DNA from: Salsipaludibacter sp963735045
GTDB lineage: Bacteria; Actinomycetota; Nitriliruptoria; Nitriliruptorales; Nitriliruptoraceae
Assembly: GCA_963735045.1 (NCBI GenBank)
Contig: CAVTIZ010000003.1
Location: 1,674,001-1,738,000, forward strand
Reading direction: 5' to 3'
DNA length: 64,000 nucleotides
Both the position numbers and the translations under genes were made by a program. This document shows, piece after piece, positions 1-8,966 of the stretch. Every line of letters starts with the position of its first letter. Within the stretch, counting starts at the first letter, position 1. Under the pieces are notes generated by a model. The model worked only from the letters and a program-made list of their open reading frames with translations, was not told the DNA's origin and did not search any database.

Positions 1-276
1 TCGTCGGCCATCCGGGCGCAACGAGGCCCGGCAGGCCTGCGGAGGAGGTCCGGGGTGGGGGACCCTGGCGCGGGTGGTCACGATGCATCCTTGTCCGACG
101 CGCGACGATGGTGGTGGTGCGAGACCGCGAACCCGGCCCCGCGATCGCCAGCCTAGGTGCCCCCACCGGTGCCCGTGGGTCGGTGGCGTTCGGTCGGGCG
201 TCTCGATCAGGTGTCGGGGGTCGGGTGCGGGGTCGGGTGTCTCGATCGGGTGTCTGGATCGGGTGTCTGGATCGGG

Positions 277-336
277 CGGCCGCCTCCGGTGTGTGGGGAC
301 CGGACGGCTCGGACCACCACGGACCGGAGGCGGCCG
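277..336. terminator. 14-bp inverted repeat with 32-nt loop
   Basis: The arm CGGCCGCCTCCGGT at 277-290 is perfectly complementary to 323-336. It could end a plus-strand gene lying left of the window, or form a cruciform. There is no T-tract. The assignment rests only on the perfect pairing. Confidence 0.35.
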
Positions 337-524
337 GCGCGCACCGTGATACCCCGGCCCGTGACTGGCCACACCGGACATCCGCGGGGCCACCACCTGG
401 GGTGTGCGTCCAACGCGCGGTCGTGGGGGTCGCTGTCTCAGGCACGAGCTGGTGGGCTCCTGGTTCCCGAGGTGTCGACCGGGACCGTGGGCGGACTCGG
501 TCGGCACGACGCGCGGGGCGTGCG

Positions 525-596
525 ACGCCGTGTCGGACCCGGGGGGGCCGACACGGCGTTCCGGCGGGAGCGGATCCGGGGGGAGCCGCTCCCGCC
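525..596 (-). terminator. Double hairpin terminator after CHAT gene
   Basis: Two adjacent perfect hairpins lie about 45 bp beyond the stop of the CHAT protease gene. The first pairs 525-536 with 548-559 (core CGCCGTGTCGG), and the second pairs 563-573 with 586-596 (core GGCGGGAGCGG). They are strong in energy but lack a U-tract, as is usual in actinobacteria. They probably end the minus-strand module A operon. Confidence 0.6.
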
Positions 597-640
597 ACGC
601 CGCCCGGCGCACGGGGCCGGGATGCCGACCATCCCCGACG

Positions 641-3253
641 TCACTCGACCGGGAACAGTCCGGCCCCGATGCAGGTGAAGGGCACCAGCTGGCCCGCGTC
701 GTGGGCGACGTCCAGTGCGGTTCCCAGGGCCCCGGCTGGACTGTCCCCGGCCGCCAGTCGCCGGTGGACGTCGATCATCACGTCGTGGGCCACGTCGTCG
801 CGGACCCGGGCGAGTCCGGCCAGCACCGTGGGCACGCCGGCCTGGACCAGGGCCGCCGACAGTCCGAGCGGTTCGTCGCCCCGCCGGACGGTGTGGGATC
901 CCACCTCGCAGGCCGACAGCACCACCAGGTCGGGCCCGAGGTCGTGGTCCAGTTCGTGGGCGAAGATCGGTCCGTCGGCCAACCGCAACGACGAGAACAG
1001 GGGCGACGCGGCCTGGTGCACCCCGTGGGCGGCCAGGTGGACGACCCGGGCGCTCCCGAGCGCGCGCCGGACCGCCCGGCCGGTCGCGGCCGCGCCCGAC
1101 AGCGTCCGGCCGTTGGACCACGTCCGGGCGACGGCCCGGGCCTCGGTCTCGGCCCGCACCAGGCCCGGGCCGGCGACGGCCACGACCTCCTCGGAGGCAT
1201 CTGCCGGGGGTCGACGCGACGATGCCACCCACCGGGTGAGGCACGGCACCGAGGTCGTGGCCACCCCTCGACGACTCGCGAGCAGGCCCCAGGGAACCAA
1301 CGACAGGGCCCCATGGGGCACGATCACCAGGTCCCGACCCGCGAGGCCCAGCGGAGCGAGCAGGCCCTGGTCCAGCTCGTCGAGGGTCCGGACCAGCGAC
1401 CGCTGCATCACCGAGCGCACCGTCTCCGGGACGCCGGGAAGCACCACGGCCTGCAGGTCCGACCGGGCACGCTCGATCCTCTCGGCCACCCGCGCCAGGG
1501 GGCCGAGGTCGACCACCTCCACGGTCGTCGCGTCGATCCGGACCGCGCGCAGCGTCGCCCCGACGCCGGTGAAGGACACGACCACGGCGTCGGTCCCCGC
1601 CAGCAGGCTGCGCACCTCGGCGAGGTCGGCGGTCCGAGCCCGGTCGTCGGTGCCGATCCGGCGCCACTCGGCCTGGCGCAGGGTCTGCTGGAGCCGGGAG
1701 ATGGTCGTTCGCAGCCGCGTCGCCTCGTCGGGCGCGGCCGCGACGTCGAGCTCCCACAGGGTTTCGTTCGCCCGACGCAGTCGGGCCAGCAACGCCAACT
1801 CCCGTTCGGAGGCATCGGCGCGGACCGGGCTCAGCCGGGTCGACGACGCGTGGGCCTGTTCGACCGCCCGGTGGACCTCCTCGGGTCCCCCCGAGGCGAG
1901 CGCGTCGGCGATGCCGATCTCGGCCAGCTCGCGTCCGTGGATGGCGATGGCGGTGCGCAGGTCCATCGATCCCAACCGTGACTGCGCGCGGGACAGTTCC
2001 CGGAGGCCCTCGCGGACCACGTCCTGCACGTCCTCGGGACCCCCGGTCGCGGCCAGGCCGGCCCGTGCGCGGTACCACCGCAGCCGGATGCTGATGGCCT
2101 CGTCCGCCGACGGCGGACCGTGCCGCAGGGCCGTCGCCGCACGGGTCCGGTCACCGGACAGCATGGCGGCCTCGGCGACCATCAGGCGTGCCGGGACGGC
2201 GATCTCGGCGTCACCCTGGCGCTCGGCCGCGTCGATCAGGTCCTGGACCTGGTCGAGCACCCGCAGGGCCTCGGCGCTGACGGACGTCAGGTCGTCGGAC
2301 GCGACACGGCCACCGCCGGGACCGAACGCGGCCCGGGCCTGCAGCTCCTCGACGACGACGGCGAGTTGGGTGAACGCGGCGCGGCGGCGCCAGCGGGCAT
2401 TGCCACGGGCGGCGAAGCGGGCTGCGGCATGCCGGGTCTGGTCGGCCGCCAGTGCCAGGTCGCCCGCGATCAGCGCACCGCGGGCTCGCGCCAGGTGCAC
2501 CTCGCCACGGTCCTGTCCCCGCACGTCGCGGTCCAGCCGGTCCAGCGCGTCCACCAGCAGGTCGTCGGCATCCTCCACCAACCCCGCCTCGACCAGCATC
2601 CTGGCGCGGTCCATCAGGGCGATGGGGTCGTCGAGCAGCTGCTGGACCACCGGATGGGTGCCGGGGGGTGCCACCGGGGACGCGACCAGGTCCAGGGCCC
2701 GGGGCAGGTCACCTTCGAGGAAGGCGAGGTAGGCGAGGTTGTGGCGTGCCTTCTGCGCCAACTCGACCAGGCCCTGGTCGCGGCCCTCGCCCTCGGCACG
2801 GGTGAGGTCGTCGCGTGCCGACGACAGGGATCCGCGCTCGAGGTGGGTCGCACCACGGTTGAGCAGGAACCGGACCCGGTCCTGGGGCGGGGCATGCGCC
2901 AGGTCGTCCTCCCCCCGTTCGAAGATGGCCAGCGCCCCGGCGACGTCACCCATGCGCAGGCGACCGTGCGCCCGACTGCCCTGGAGGCCGGCGTACAGCT
3001 CCCTGAAGCCGTGTCGATGGGCCACGTCCCAGGCCTGCTCGAGCAGGTGGTCGTCCGTCGAGGCGTGCATCTCGGCACGGGCCGACGACAGCGACGTCAA
3101 CGCGCGGACCAGGATCCTGGCCGTGGCGGGATCGTCCGGGTCGGGACCGGCGGTGGCGACGACGGCCTCCAGGACGTCCACGGCGCGTCCGAAGGCATGG
3201 GCCTCCACCAGGTCCCGACCTCGGTCGAGGTCCGCCTGCAGCCCGGAGGTCAG
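641..3253 (-). CDS. TPR-CHAT domain caspase-like protease (module A)
   Basis: This 870-residue protein has an N-terminal half of helical TPR-like repeats and a C-terminal CHAT domain, a caspase-like cysteine peptidase fold. The predicted dyad is His743 in HLAAHGVH and Cys782 in VVLSACEVG. It has no signal peptide, so it should act in the cytosol. The start is unusual. A CTG at 3253 overlaps the stop of the upstream subtilase as CTGA, and this start aligns the protein residue for residue with the paralogue at 5839-8472, which starts at a GTGA overlap (dyad 744/783 there). The nearest downstream alternative is the GTG in DLVEAH, about 15 codons in. CHAT proteases are known effectors in prokaryotic conflict systems. 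The substrate is unknown here, but the coupled subtilase is an obvious candidate partner. Confidence 0.88.
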   Translation of the reverse strand: MTSGLQADLDRGRDLVEAHAFGRAVDVLEAVVATAGPDPDDPATARILVRALTSLSSARAEMHASTDDHLLEQAWDVAHRHGFRELYAGLQGSRAHGRLRMGDVAGALAIFERGEDDLAHAPPQDRVRFLLNRGATHLERGSLSSARDDLTRAEGEGRDQGLVELAQKARHNLAYLAFLEGDLPRALDLVASPVAPPGTHPVVQQLLDDPIALMDRARMLVEAGLVEDADDLLVDALDRLDRDVRGQDRGEVHLARARGALIAGDLALAADQTRHAAARFAARGNARWRRRAAFTQLAVVVEELQARAAFGPGGGRVASDDLTSVSAEALRVLDQVQDLIDAAERQGDAEIAVPARLMVAEAAMLSGDRTRAATALRHGPPSADEAISIRLRWYRARAGLAATGGPEDVQDVVREGLRELSRAQSRLGSMDLRTAIAIHGRELAEIGIADALASGGPEEVHRAVEQAHASSTRLSPVRADASERELALLARLRRANETLWELDVAAAPDEATRLRTTISRLQQTLRQAEWRRIGTDDRARTADLAEVRSLLAGTDAVVVSFTGVGATLRAVRIDATTVEVVDLGPLARVAERIERARSDLQAVVLPGVPETVRSVMQRSLVRTLDELDQGLLAPLGLAGRDLVIVPHGALSLVPWGLLASRRGVATTSVPCLTRWVASSRRPPADASEEVVAVAGPGLVRAETEARAVARTWSNGRTLSGAAATGRAVRRALGSARVVHLAAHGVHQAASPLFSSLRLADGPIFAHELDHDLGPDLVVLSACEVGSHTVRRGDEPLGLSAALVQAGVPTVLAGLARVRDDVAHDVMIDVHRRLAAGDSPAGALGTALDVAHDAGQLVPFTCIGAGLFPVE

Positions 3254-5034
3254 AGCCCGGCCCCCGCCTCGGGCCGGACCAGGTCGTCGTCCAGGTCCGG
3301 GACCGCCACCAGGGCGTCCCAGGTCCGGGTGACCGCGGCGGCGACGGGGGCGTCGTTGGCGCCGAGCCCGACCGTCGCGATGGCCTCGGCCACCTCCCCG
3401 GCCATCTGGGGCGACGCGAAGGACGTGCCACTCCACACCGCGTAGCCCTGGTAGTCGTCGAGGTCCAGCGAGGTGCGTCGACGGTCCTCGCGCTCGTGGT
3501 CGGTGTCCACGCCGGGTTCCTGCCCGCCGTCGACCCGGGGGTAGGACGACACGAGCGCAACGCCCGGCCGCCACGCCGTCACCCACGGGCCGTCGTTGCT
3601 GAACAGGGCGGTGGTCCCGTCGGGGTTGGTGGCACCGACGGCGACCAGCGGGACCACGTCGTGGTCTGGCTCGACCTCGCCGCCGTAGGCCAGGGCCGCC
3701 GGGTAGGACGGCCGCACGGTCGCGTCGTTGCCGGCAGAGACCACGACGGCGACCCCCAGGCGTCCCAGTGCGCGCAGTCGCGACGCCAGCAGTTCGTCGT
3801 AGTCCCGGTCCTCGGGCCGCTCGTGGTAGTAGCCGAGCGACAGGCACACCACGTCGACCATGCCGCCGCGGTGGCCGCCCGCGTGGCGACCGTGGCGCGC
3901 CAGGACGACGCGGATGACCAACTGGGACAGCGCGGTCAGGAGGCGGCGTTCGGGGACCACGCCGTCCGCGCCGTACAGGGGCACGCTCAGGATCCGGGCC
4001 CGTGGGCAGGCCTGGCGGACCAGCCCGGCGATGAACGTGCCGTGTCCGGACTGCGCCTGCAACTGGTCGAAGCGTTCGGGATCGGTCAGGGACTCCTCGG
4101 CCAGGCCGTGGTCGCCGATCGGCTCGTCGCCCAGGAACGGCAGGCGCTCGACCACCCCGACCTCGTCGTCGCCGTCGAGCAGGTCGGGCAGCCAGCCGTG
4201 GGCGAGGACGGGGGTGTCCAGGATGGCCACGACCGGGCCGGGCTCGGCGGCGTCGGGGGCGTCGATGTCCGCACCGACCCAGGACACGGGCATGCGACCG
4301 CCGCCACCGGGCATCCCGTACAGCGCCATCGCCCCGGCGATCGGGTTGCCCGAGGTGAACGGATTCCCCGACGTGAACGGATTCCCCGACGTGAACGGAT
4401 TCCCCGACGTGAACGGATTCCCCGACGTGAACGGATTCCCGGAGGTGAACGGATTCCCGGAGGTGAACGGATTCCCCGACGTGAACGGATTCCCCGACGT
4501 GAACGGGTTGCCCGACGTGAACGGGTTGCCGGCCATCGTGGGCATGGTGACCAGGTGGTCGAGGCCGATCCTCAACGTCGGGAGGGCCGAGCGGATCCGC
4601 AGCATGGCGCGCCAGGCGTCCGGCGGCTCGTCCCAGGGGTCGTCGGTCTCCAGCACCAGGCTCCGGGCCGACCCGGTCGCCTCCTCCACGGCCAGCACCT
4701 CCTCCTCGGCCAGGTCCAGGTCGGCCACCAGCGCCCGGGCGTCCTGCAGGGCCCGGTCGTCACGCACCCGCAACCCGTCGTCGGCCAGGACCCGGTTGAT
4801 GCGGTCCACGTCACCGTCGGCGGGGTCCCGGAGCAACAGTCGTTCGCCGTCGTAGACGGTGCGGTGGATGGCCTGGTCCCGCCGCAGCCGGGGTCCGCCC
4901 TCGACGTCGAGGTGGCGGGCGTTGCAGCGTCGGGCCGCGCTCGGTGCCAGGTCCAACGCCGGCTCGCGGTCCACGGCCGGCAGGCCCGGGTCCTCGGCGT
5001 AGGCCTGTGCGCTGGAGTGGCGTTGCATGACCAT
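3250..5034 (-). CDS. Subtilisin-like S8 serine protease with GNPFTS repeats (module A)
   Basis: The protein has 594 residues. Residues 1 to about 165 form a putative pro/regulatory region. Residues 169-228 are ten perfect copies of GNPFTS followed by GNPIAG. The S8 catalytic domain follows, with Asp273 (VVAILDT), His331 (SGHGTF), oxyanion Asn436 (SAGND) and Ser538 (SGTSFASP). All catalytic residues are present, so it should be active. There is no signal peptide or membrane anchor, which is atypical because most subtilases are exported. It lies 73 bp after the small-protein gene and overlaps the CHAT gene by 4 bases, so the two proteases are translationally coupled. The repeat sits exactly at the junction of pro-region and peptidase, where a cleavable or flexible linker would matter. 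Confidence 0.88.
   Translation of the reverse strand: MVMQRHSSAQAYAEDPGLPAVDREPALDLAPSAARRCNARHLDVEGGPRLRRDQAIHRTVYDGERLLLRDPADGDVDRINRVLADDGLRVRDDRALQDARALVADLDLAEEEVLAVEEATGSARSLVLETDDPWDEPPDAWRAMLRIRSALPTLRIGLDHLVTMPTMAGNPFTSGNPFTSGNPFTSGNPFTSGNPFTSGNPFTSGNPFTSGNPFTSGNPFTSGNPFTSGNPIAGAMALYGMPGGGGRMPVSWVGADIDAPDAAEPGPVVAILDTPVLAHGWLPDLLDGDDEVGVVERLPFLGDEPIGDHGLAEESLTDPERFDQLQAQSGHGTFIAGLVRQACPRARILSVPLYGADGVVPERRLLTALSQLVIRVVLARHGRHAGGHRGGMVDVVCLSLGYYHERPEDRDYDELLASRLRALGRLGVAVVVSAGNDATVRPSYPAALAYGGEVEPDHDVVPLVAVGATNPDGTTALFSNDGPWVTAWRPGVALVSSYPRVDGGQEPGVDTDHEREDRRRTSLDLDDYQGYAVWSGTSFASPQMAGEVAEAIATVGLGANDAPVAAAVTRTWDALVAVPDLDDDLVRPEAGAGL
4341..4532. repeat. 18-bp tandem repeat encoding GNPFTS x10
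   Basis: Ten in-frame copies of an 18-bp unit (plus strand reads GTGAACGGATTCCCCGAC with synonymous variants) lie inside the module A subtilase. The copies differ only at silent positions (CCCGAC or CCGGAG, GATTC or GGTTG), so the peptide is conserved while the DNA has drifted. That suggests selection on the amino-acid sequence. Confidence 0.95.
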
Positions 5035-5107
5035 CGGGGTGGATCCTCGGTCGGGGGACGGGGGGACGTGGTGCGGTGACGAGCGTCGGCCGACGGCGAC
5101 GCGAGGC

Positions 5108-5611
5108 CTACAGCTCGACGGCGGGCGTGATCATGACGATGTCGCCGTCGTCGTCCTCGACGAACAGTTGGACGTGGCCATGGGGGACGTCATCGAACCA
5201 GAAGCGGCCCTGCTCGGGGGCCAGTCGGCGGGTCTCGCCCGGCAGCCGCAACCCGACCACGGCGACCTCCGGTGGGGTCAGCCAGCCATCGATGCGCAGC
5301 CGGCCCCGATCCCGTGGGCTCGCCATGATCGTCATCGTGAGGTCGTTGGTCGAAAACGACATCCCGGGCGCCTCGGCATCGGCGGTCGCCCCACGGACCC
5401 CCGACAGCGGGCGGGCACCCTCGCGCTGGATGTCGGCGACCTCGGCGTACACCTCGTCCAGCGCCACGGCGAACGTCACGCCCGCGACCAGCGAGTCGGG
5501 CACCGGGTCACGGTGGGACCAGGCCGCGGCGAGGCGATCCAGGACGGCGTCGTCGACGTCGTCGAGCGGGCCCTCGGCCGGGAAGGGAAGGGGTACGTGG
5601 TCGCTGGTCAT
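5108..5611 (-). CDS. Small acidic beta-rich protein, partner of CHAT/subtilase (module A)
   Basis: This 167-residue protein is clearly paralogous to the one at 8469-8966. Shared features are an N-terminal helical segment (DRLAAAWSHRDPVP, then a VTFAVALDEVYAEVA-like helix), a TMTIMAS/TTTIMVQV strand, a LRIDGWL/RRLDGWL turn, and a C-terminal GRFWFDDVPHG stretch that looks like a small beta-sandwich (carboxypeptidase-regulatory or transthyretin-like). ATG 5611 was chosen because GGGAGT lies just upstream; an in-frame extension to 5842 has poor composition. There is no signal peptide. The function is unknown. Its constant company with CHAT and S8 genes suggests an adaptor, inhibitor or sensor. 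Confidence 0.75.
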   Translation of the reverse strand: MTSDHVPLPFPAEGPLDDVDDAVLDRLAAAWSHRDPVPDSLVAGVTFAVALDEVYAEVADIQREGARPLSGVRGATADAEAPGMSFSTNDLTMTIMASPRDRGRLRIDGWLTPPEVAVVGLRLPGETRRLAPEQGRFWFDDVPHGHVQLFVEDDDGDIVMITPAVEL

Positions 5612-5838
5612 GGTGGTGACTCCCGTGGGCTGGAGGTCGGTCGTCCTCCGGGTCGGATGGGTGGGTGACGGTCGATCATCGGACCCGGATCGGGTGGGGG
5701 ATCCACCACACGAGAGGCCGCCGACGGTCCCCCGATACCTCCGCGACCCCCACCGTTCGCGCACGACACCCGACGTGCACTGCGCGCCCGCGGACGGCGG
5801 CCCGGCCACCTCATTCCCCCACGTCACGTCCCCCGAGG

Positions 5839-8472
5839 TCATCCCCCGTGCGTCGCGGGCACCACGCCGGTCATGCCGTTGCCCAGCACGACGACCGGGG
5901 CCACGGCACCGTCGTCGAAAGCCCGTTGTGCGGCCGCGGCGGTCGCCGCGGCGACCGATGCCCCCGCCGCGAGCCGGCGGTGGAGGTCCCGACCGACGTC
6001 GGCCGCGACGTCGTCGCGGATCGGGGCCACGGACCCCACGACCGCGTCGACTCCCTGTTCGAGCAACGCCGCGGCGAATCCCAACGGCTCGTCACCGGGG
6101 CGCATCTCCTGCTCGCCGACGTCGCAGGCGGACAGCACGACCACGTCGGCACGGACCCGGTCGAGCAGTTCGTGGGCGAACAGCGCGCCGTCGGCCAGGC
6201 GCACGGAGGAGAACAGTGGGGACTCCGGCCGGTGGGTGCCGTGGGCGGCCACGTGCACGACGTCACCGGTGGCCAACGCGGCCCGCAGGTCCGCACCCGT
6301 GGCCAGGCCCGGTGGCGCCGCGACGTCCCACGCGGCGGCGACGTCGGCGACCTCCACCCCGGCGCGCGCCAGGTCGGGACCGGCCAGGAGCCGGACCTGG
6401 GGGACCACGGGGCCGCGGGCGTCGTCGACGGGGCGACCCCAGCCAGGCGACCGCACCCACCGGGTCGCGCTGGGCGTCGCGACGGTGGCACGACCGCGAC
6501 GACTCGGCAGGAGCACCCATGGCACCAGGGCCAGGCTGGCGTGGGGGACCACCACCAGGTCGTGGCCCTCGACGCCCAGCGGTCGCAGGACCAGCTCGTC
6601 GAGGCGGTCCAGGCCCTCGACGAGGGAGGACCGCACGACCGACCGCATCGCCTCGGCCAGGTGGGGCAGGTGCAGCACCCGCAGGTCGGCGCGCAGCCGT
6701 TCGTGGACCTCGCGAACTGCTGCCCATGGGCCCAGGGCGACGACCTCGGCGCCGGCGCCGTCGGTCCGCAGGGCGAACAGGTCGGTGCCCGCACCGAAGT
6801 AGGACACCCCGACGGCCCCCACGGACGTGAGCCGCTCCCGATGGGCCGACGCGGCGACCACGGGGTCGGCGACGGCCTCGTCGTCGCCGCGACGACCCCA
6901 CGCCCGTCTCCGCAGTCGGGCACGCAACGCCGCGCTGCGGCCCTGCCACGCGGCGCGTTCGCCCGGGTCGGCGTCGGGGTCACGCCACAGCCGGGTGTCG
7001 ATGGCGCGCAGTTCGGCCAGCAGGGCCCGGTCCCCGTCGTCGAGGTCGGAACGCACCGGCGTCAGACGTGCGGAAGCTGCGTGGGCCAGGTCCACTGCGC
7101 GGTGCAGGACGTCGGGGTCCCCACCGTCCAGTGCCGCCCGGATCCCGCGATCGACCAGTGCCCGCCCGTGCAGGGCCATCGCGGTGCGCAGGTCCCGGGA
7201 CCCGACCTGGGCCTGGGCCGCCCCCAACTCGGCGACGCCGTCCTCGACGGCGTCCAGGAGGTCGCCACCGCGGGCCACCGCCGCCCGGGCCAGGTGCCAC
7301 CGGAGCCGGAGGCGCACCGACGTCGGGTCGGGGAGCACGACGCCGGCCAGGTCGACCGCCGCGGTGTCCCGGTCCCCCGTCGCCGCCAGGATCTCGACCG
7401 CGACCAGTCGGGCGGTCGCGGCCACCTCGAGGTCGTCGGCGGCGGCGTCCGCCAGGGTCCCGGCGACCGCTGCCAGGTCCTGCAGCCGCCGCTCCCGGTC
7501 GTCGTCGGGCTCGGCGTGGGGCCGCCCACCGGACGCCGCGTCGGGGATGTCGGACAGTCGTCGGTGGGTGACGGCGACCGCGACCAGTTCGGCGCGCCGT
7601 CGCCAGCGGTCGTTGCCGCCCAGGGTGAACGCGGTCACGGCGGTCTCGGCGGACGCGGCCGCCCGGTCGAGGTCACCGGCGACCAGGGCGGCATCGGCCC
7701 GGACCAGGGCCACCTCCCCCAGGTCGCGGCCACGCTGCTGGCGTTCGAACACGTCCTGCGCCCGGGCCAGCAGGCGGTCGGCCTCGTCCACCAGTCCCGC
7801 CTCGAGCAGGACGCGACCGCGGTCCATGAGCGTGATCGGGTCGGCCTCCTCCGCCGAGCCGTCCACGTGCTCGGGCGCCGACGCCATCCCGTCGATGGCC
7901 GTCGGCAGGTCACCCTCCAGGAAGGCCAGGCACGCCAGGTTGTGGCGCGCCTTGTAGGCGGTGCGGGGCTGGTCGGCGACGGCCGCCTCGGCGATCGCCC
8001 GGTGGAAGTCGGCCCGGGCGTCGTCGCCGTGCCCGAGTTCGAGGTGGAGCAGGCCGCGGTTGAGCACCATCGAGGCACGGTGCGACGGGGTGGTTCGTGC
8101 CAGCACCCCCTCGGCGGACACGAAGGTCGCCAGCGCCTCCTCGAGGCGTCCCGAACGGATCATCAGGATCCCGCGCTGGCCCAGCAGGGCCGCACGCAGG
8201 TCGTCGGCGTCGGCCGGCAGGACCGCCTCGGCCTGGGCGAGATGGACCAACGCCGCGGACACGTGCCCGCTGCGCTCGACCTCGGCGAAGGCCAGGCCGA
8301 GATGGGCGCGGGTCCGCAGCCGGTCGGTGACACCGTCGGACGGCTCGGCGTCGAGGCGTTCGAGGGCCTCGGCGTAGCACGCGTCGGCCTCCACGTAGGA
8401 ACCGTGGTTGACGTGGTCGCGTCCGGCGGCGACCAACTCGGGCACCGACCGGTCCTGGGCGGACGCGGTCAC
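5839..8472 (-). CDS. TPR-CHAT domain caspase-like protease (module B)
   Basis: This 877-residue paralogue of the protein at 641-3253 has TPR-like helical repeats followed by a C-terminal CHAT domain. The dyad is His744 (HVAAHGTH) and Cys783 (VVLSACDVG), and the FAHEL and RPGDEPLGFA motifs are also shared with the paralogue. GTG 8472 overlaps the stop of the small-protein gene as GTGA, which fixes the start. The protein is cytosolic by sequence. It ends 227 bp before the first gene of module A, so the two modules could be read from one transcript or module A may have its own promoter. Confidence 0.9.
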   Translation of the reverse strand: MTASAQDRSVPELVAAGRDHVNHGSYVEADACYAEALERLDAEPSDGVTDRLRTRAHLGLAFAEVERSGHVSAALVHLAQAEAVLPADADDLRAALLGQRGILMIRSGRLEEALATFVSAEGVLARTTPSHRASMVLNRGLLHLELGHGDDARADFHRAIAEAAVADQPRTAYKARHNLACLAFLEGDLPTAIDGMASAPEHVDGSAEEADPITLMDRGRVLLEAGLVDEADRLLARAQDVFERQQRGRDLGEVALVRADAALVAGDLDRAAASAETAVTAFTLGGNDRWRRRAELVAVAVTHRRLSDIPDAASGGRPHAEPDDDRERRLQDLAAVAGTLADAAADDLEVAATARLVAVEILAATGDRDTAAVDLAGVVLPDPTSVRLRLRWHLARAAVARGGDLLDAVEDGVAELGAAQAQVGSRDLRTAMALHGRALVDRGIRAALDGGDPDVLHRAVDLAHAASARLTPVRSDLDDGDRALLAELRAIDTRLWRDPDADPGERAAWQGRSAALRARLRRRAWGRRGDDEAVADPVVAASAHRERLTSVGAVGVSYFGAGTDLFALRTDGAGAEVVALGPWAAVREVHERLRADLRVLHLPHLAEAMRSVVRSSLVEGLDRLDELVLRPLGVEGHDLVVVPHASLALVPWVLLPSRRGRATVATPSATRWVRSPGWGRPVDDARGPVVPQVRLLAGPDLARAGVEVADVAAAWDVAAPPGLATGADLRAALATGDVVHVAAHGTHRPESPLFSSVRLADGALFAHELLDRVRADVVVLSACDVGEQEMRPGDEPLGFAAALLEQGVDAVVGSVAPIRDDVAADVGRDLHRRLAAGASVAAATAAAAQRAFDDGAVAPVVVLGNGMTGVVPATHGG

Positions 8473-8966
8473 CACTCGAACGCCGGCGTCACGGTGGTGG
8501 GCACACCGTCGGCGTCGACCAGCAGCAGGCGCATGGTCGCCGGGGGGAGGTCGGCGAACTGGAACCGACCGCTGGGGGACAGGACCGCGTCCCGGCTCCC
8601 GCCCTCGACCTGGAGTCGGACCGTCCCGTCCATGGCGGGCTCGAGCCAACCGTCGAGTCGTCGGCGACCGCCTCCCGTCCTGGTCACCTGGACCATGATG
8701 GTCGTCGTGGTGGTCGTGAAGGTCAGCGTGCGCACGTCGTCGCCCGACCGGGTGGTGGCCGCCGCCAGGGGGCGGTCCCGGGCCAGGATGCCGGCCACCT
8801 CGACGGCGACCTCGTGGCAGCCGACCGCGAACGTCACGGCCTCGACCAACCCGGCCGGGACCGGATCGCGTGCACGCCAGGCGGCCGCGACGGCATCGAG
8901 CAGTCGCTGGTCGTCCCCGTCCAGCAGGTCGTCGGCGGCGTGGCGCTCGCGGTCCCGACTGCTCAC
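8469..8966 (-). CDS. Small beta-rich protein, partner of CHAT/subtilase (module B)
   Basis: The protein has 165 residues and is paralogous to the one at 5108-5611, with the same RDPVP segment, a Thr-rich strand followed by IMVQV, a LDGWLEP turn, and a C-terminal GRFQFADLP stretch. It overlaps the subtilase stop at its start (ATGA, 8963-8966) and the CHAT start at its end (GTGA), so all three module B proteins are made in coupled translation. I recall similar small proteins beside CHAT and sigma-factor genes in other actinobacteria, but that recollection is unverified. No catalytic motif was seen. Confidence 0.78.
   Translation of the reverse strand: MSSRDRERHAADDLLDGDDQRLLDAVAAAWRARDPVPAGLVEAVTFAVGCHEVAVEVAGILARDRPLAAATTRSGDDVRTLTFTTTTTTIMVQVTRTGGGRRRLDGWLEPAMDGTVRLQVEGGSRDAVLSPSGRFQFADLPPATMRLLLVDADGVPTTVTPAFEW

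Larger units (their letters stand above)
1..640. other. Intergenic region, no supportable gene
   Basis: No reading frame here looks like a protein; the open frames have the composition expected of GC-rich non-coding or antisense DNA. Around 207-275 there is a short degenerate direct repeat (GGGTGTCT/GGATC units). A 14-bp inverted repeat (277-290 with 323-336) and two tight hairpins (525-596) look like transcription stop signals. The right end is the 3' side of the minus-strand CHAT gene. Confidence 0.6.

Noticed and set aside
207..275. Repeat at the left end as a possible attachment site or mobile element end
   Set aside because: It is a short degenerate GC-rich repeat without integrase, tRNA or transposase nearby.
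108..2732. An 874-codon plus-strand frame opposite the CHAT gene
   Set aside because: It is antisense to a convincing CHAT protease and has Arg/Ser/Ala-rich composition typical of GC-rich shadow frames.
641..3847. A longer CHAT reading frame extending to 3847
   Set aside because: The extra part lies inside the subtilase gene, has shadow composition and no match to the paralogue; the real start is near 3253.
5612..5842. An N-terminal extension of the small module A protein to an ATG overlapping the CHAT stop
   Set aside because: The extension is Gly/Arg/Ser-rich without similarity to the paralogue, and ATG 5611 has a good ribosome-binding site.
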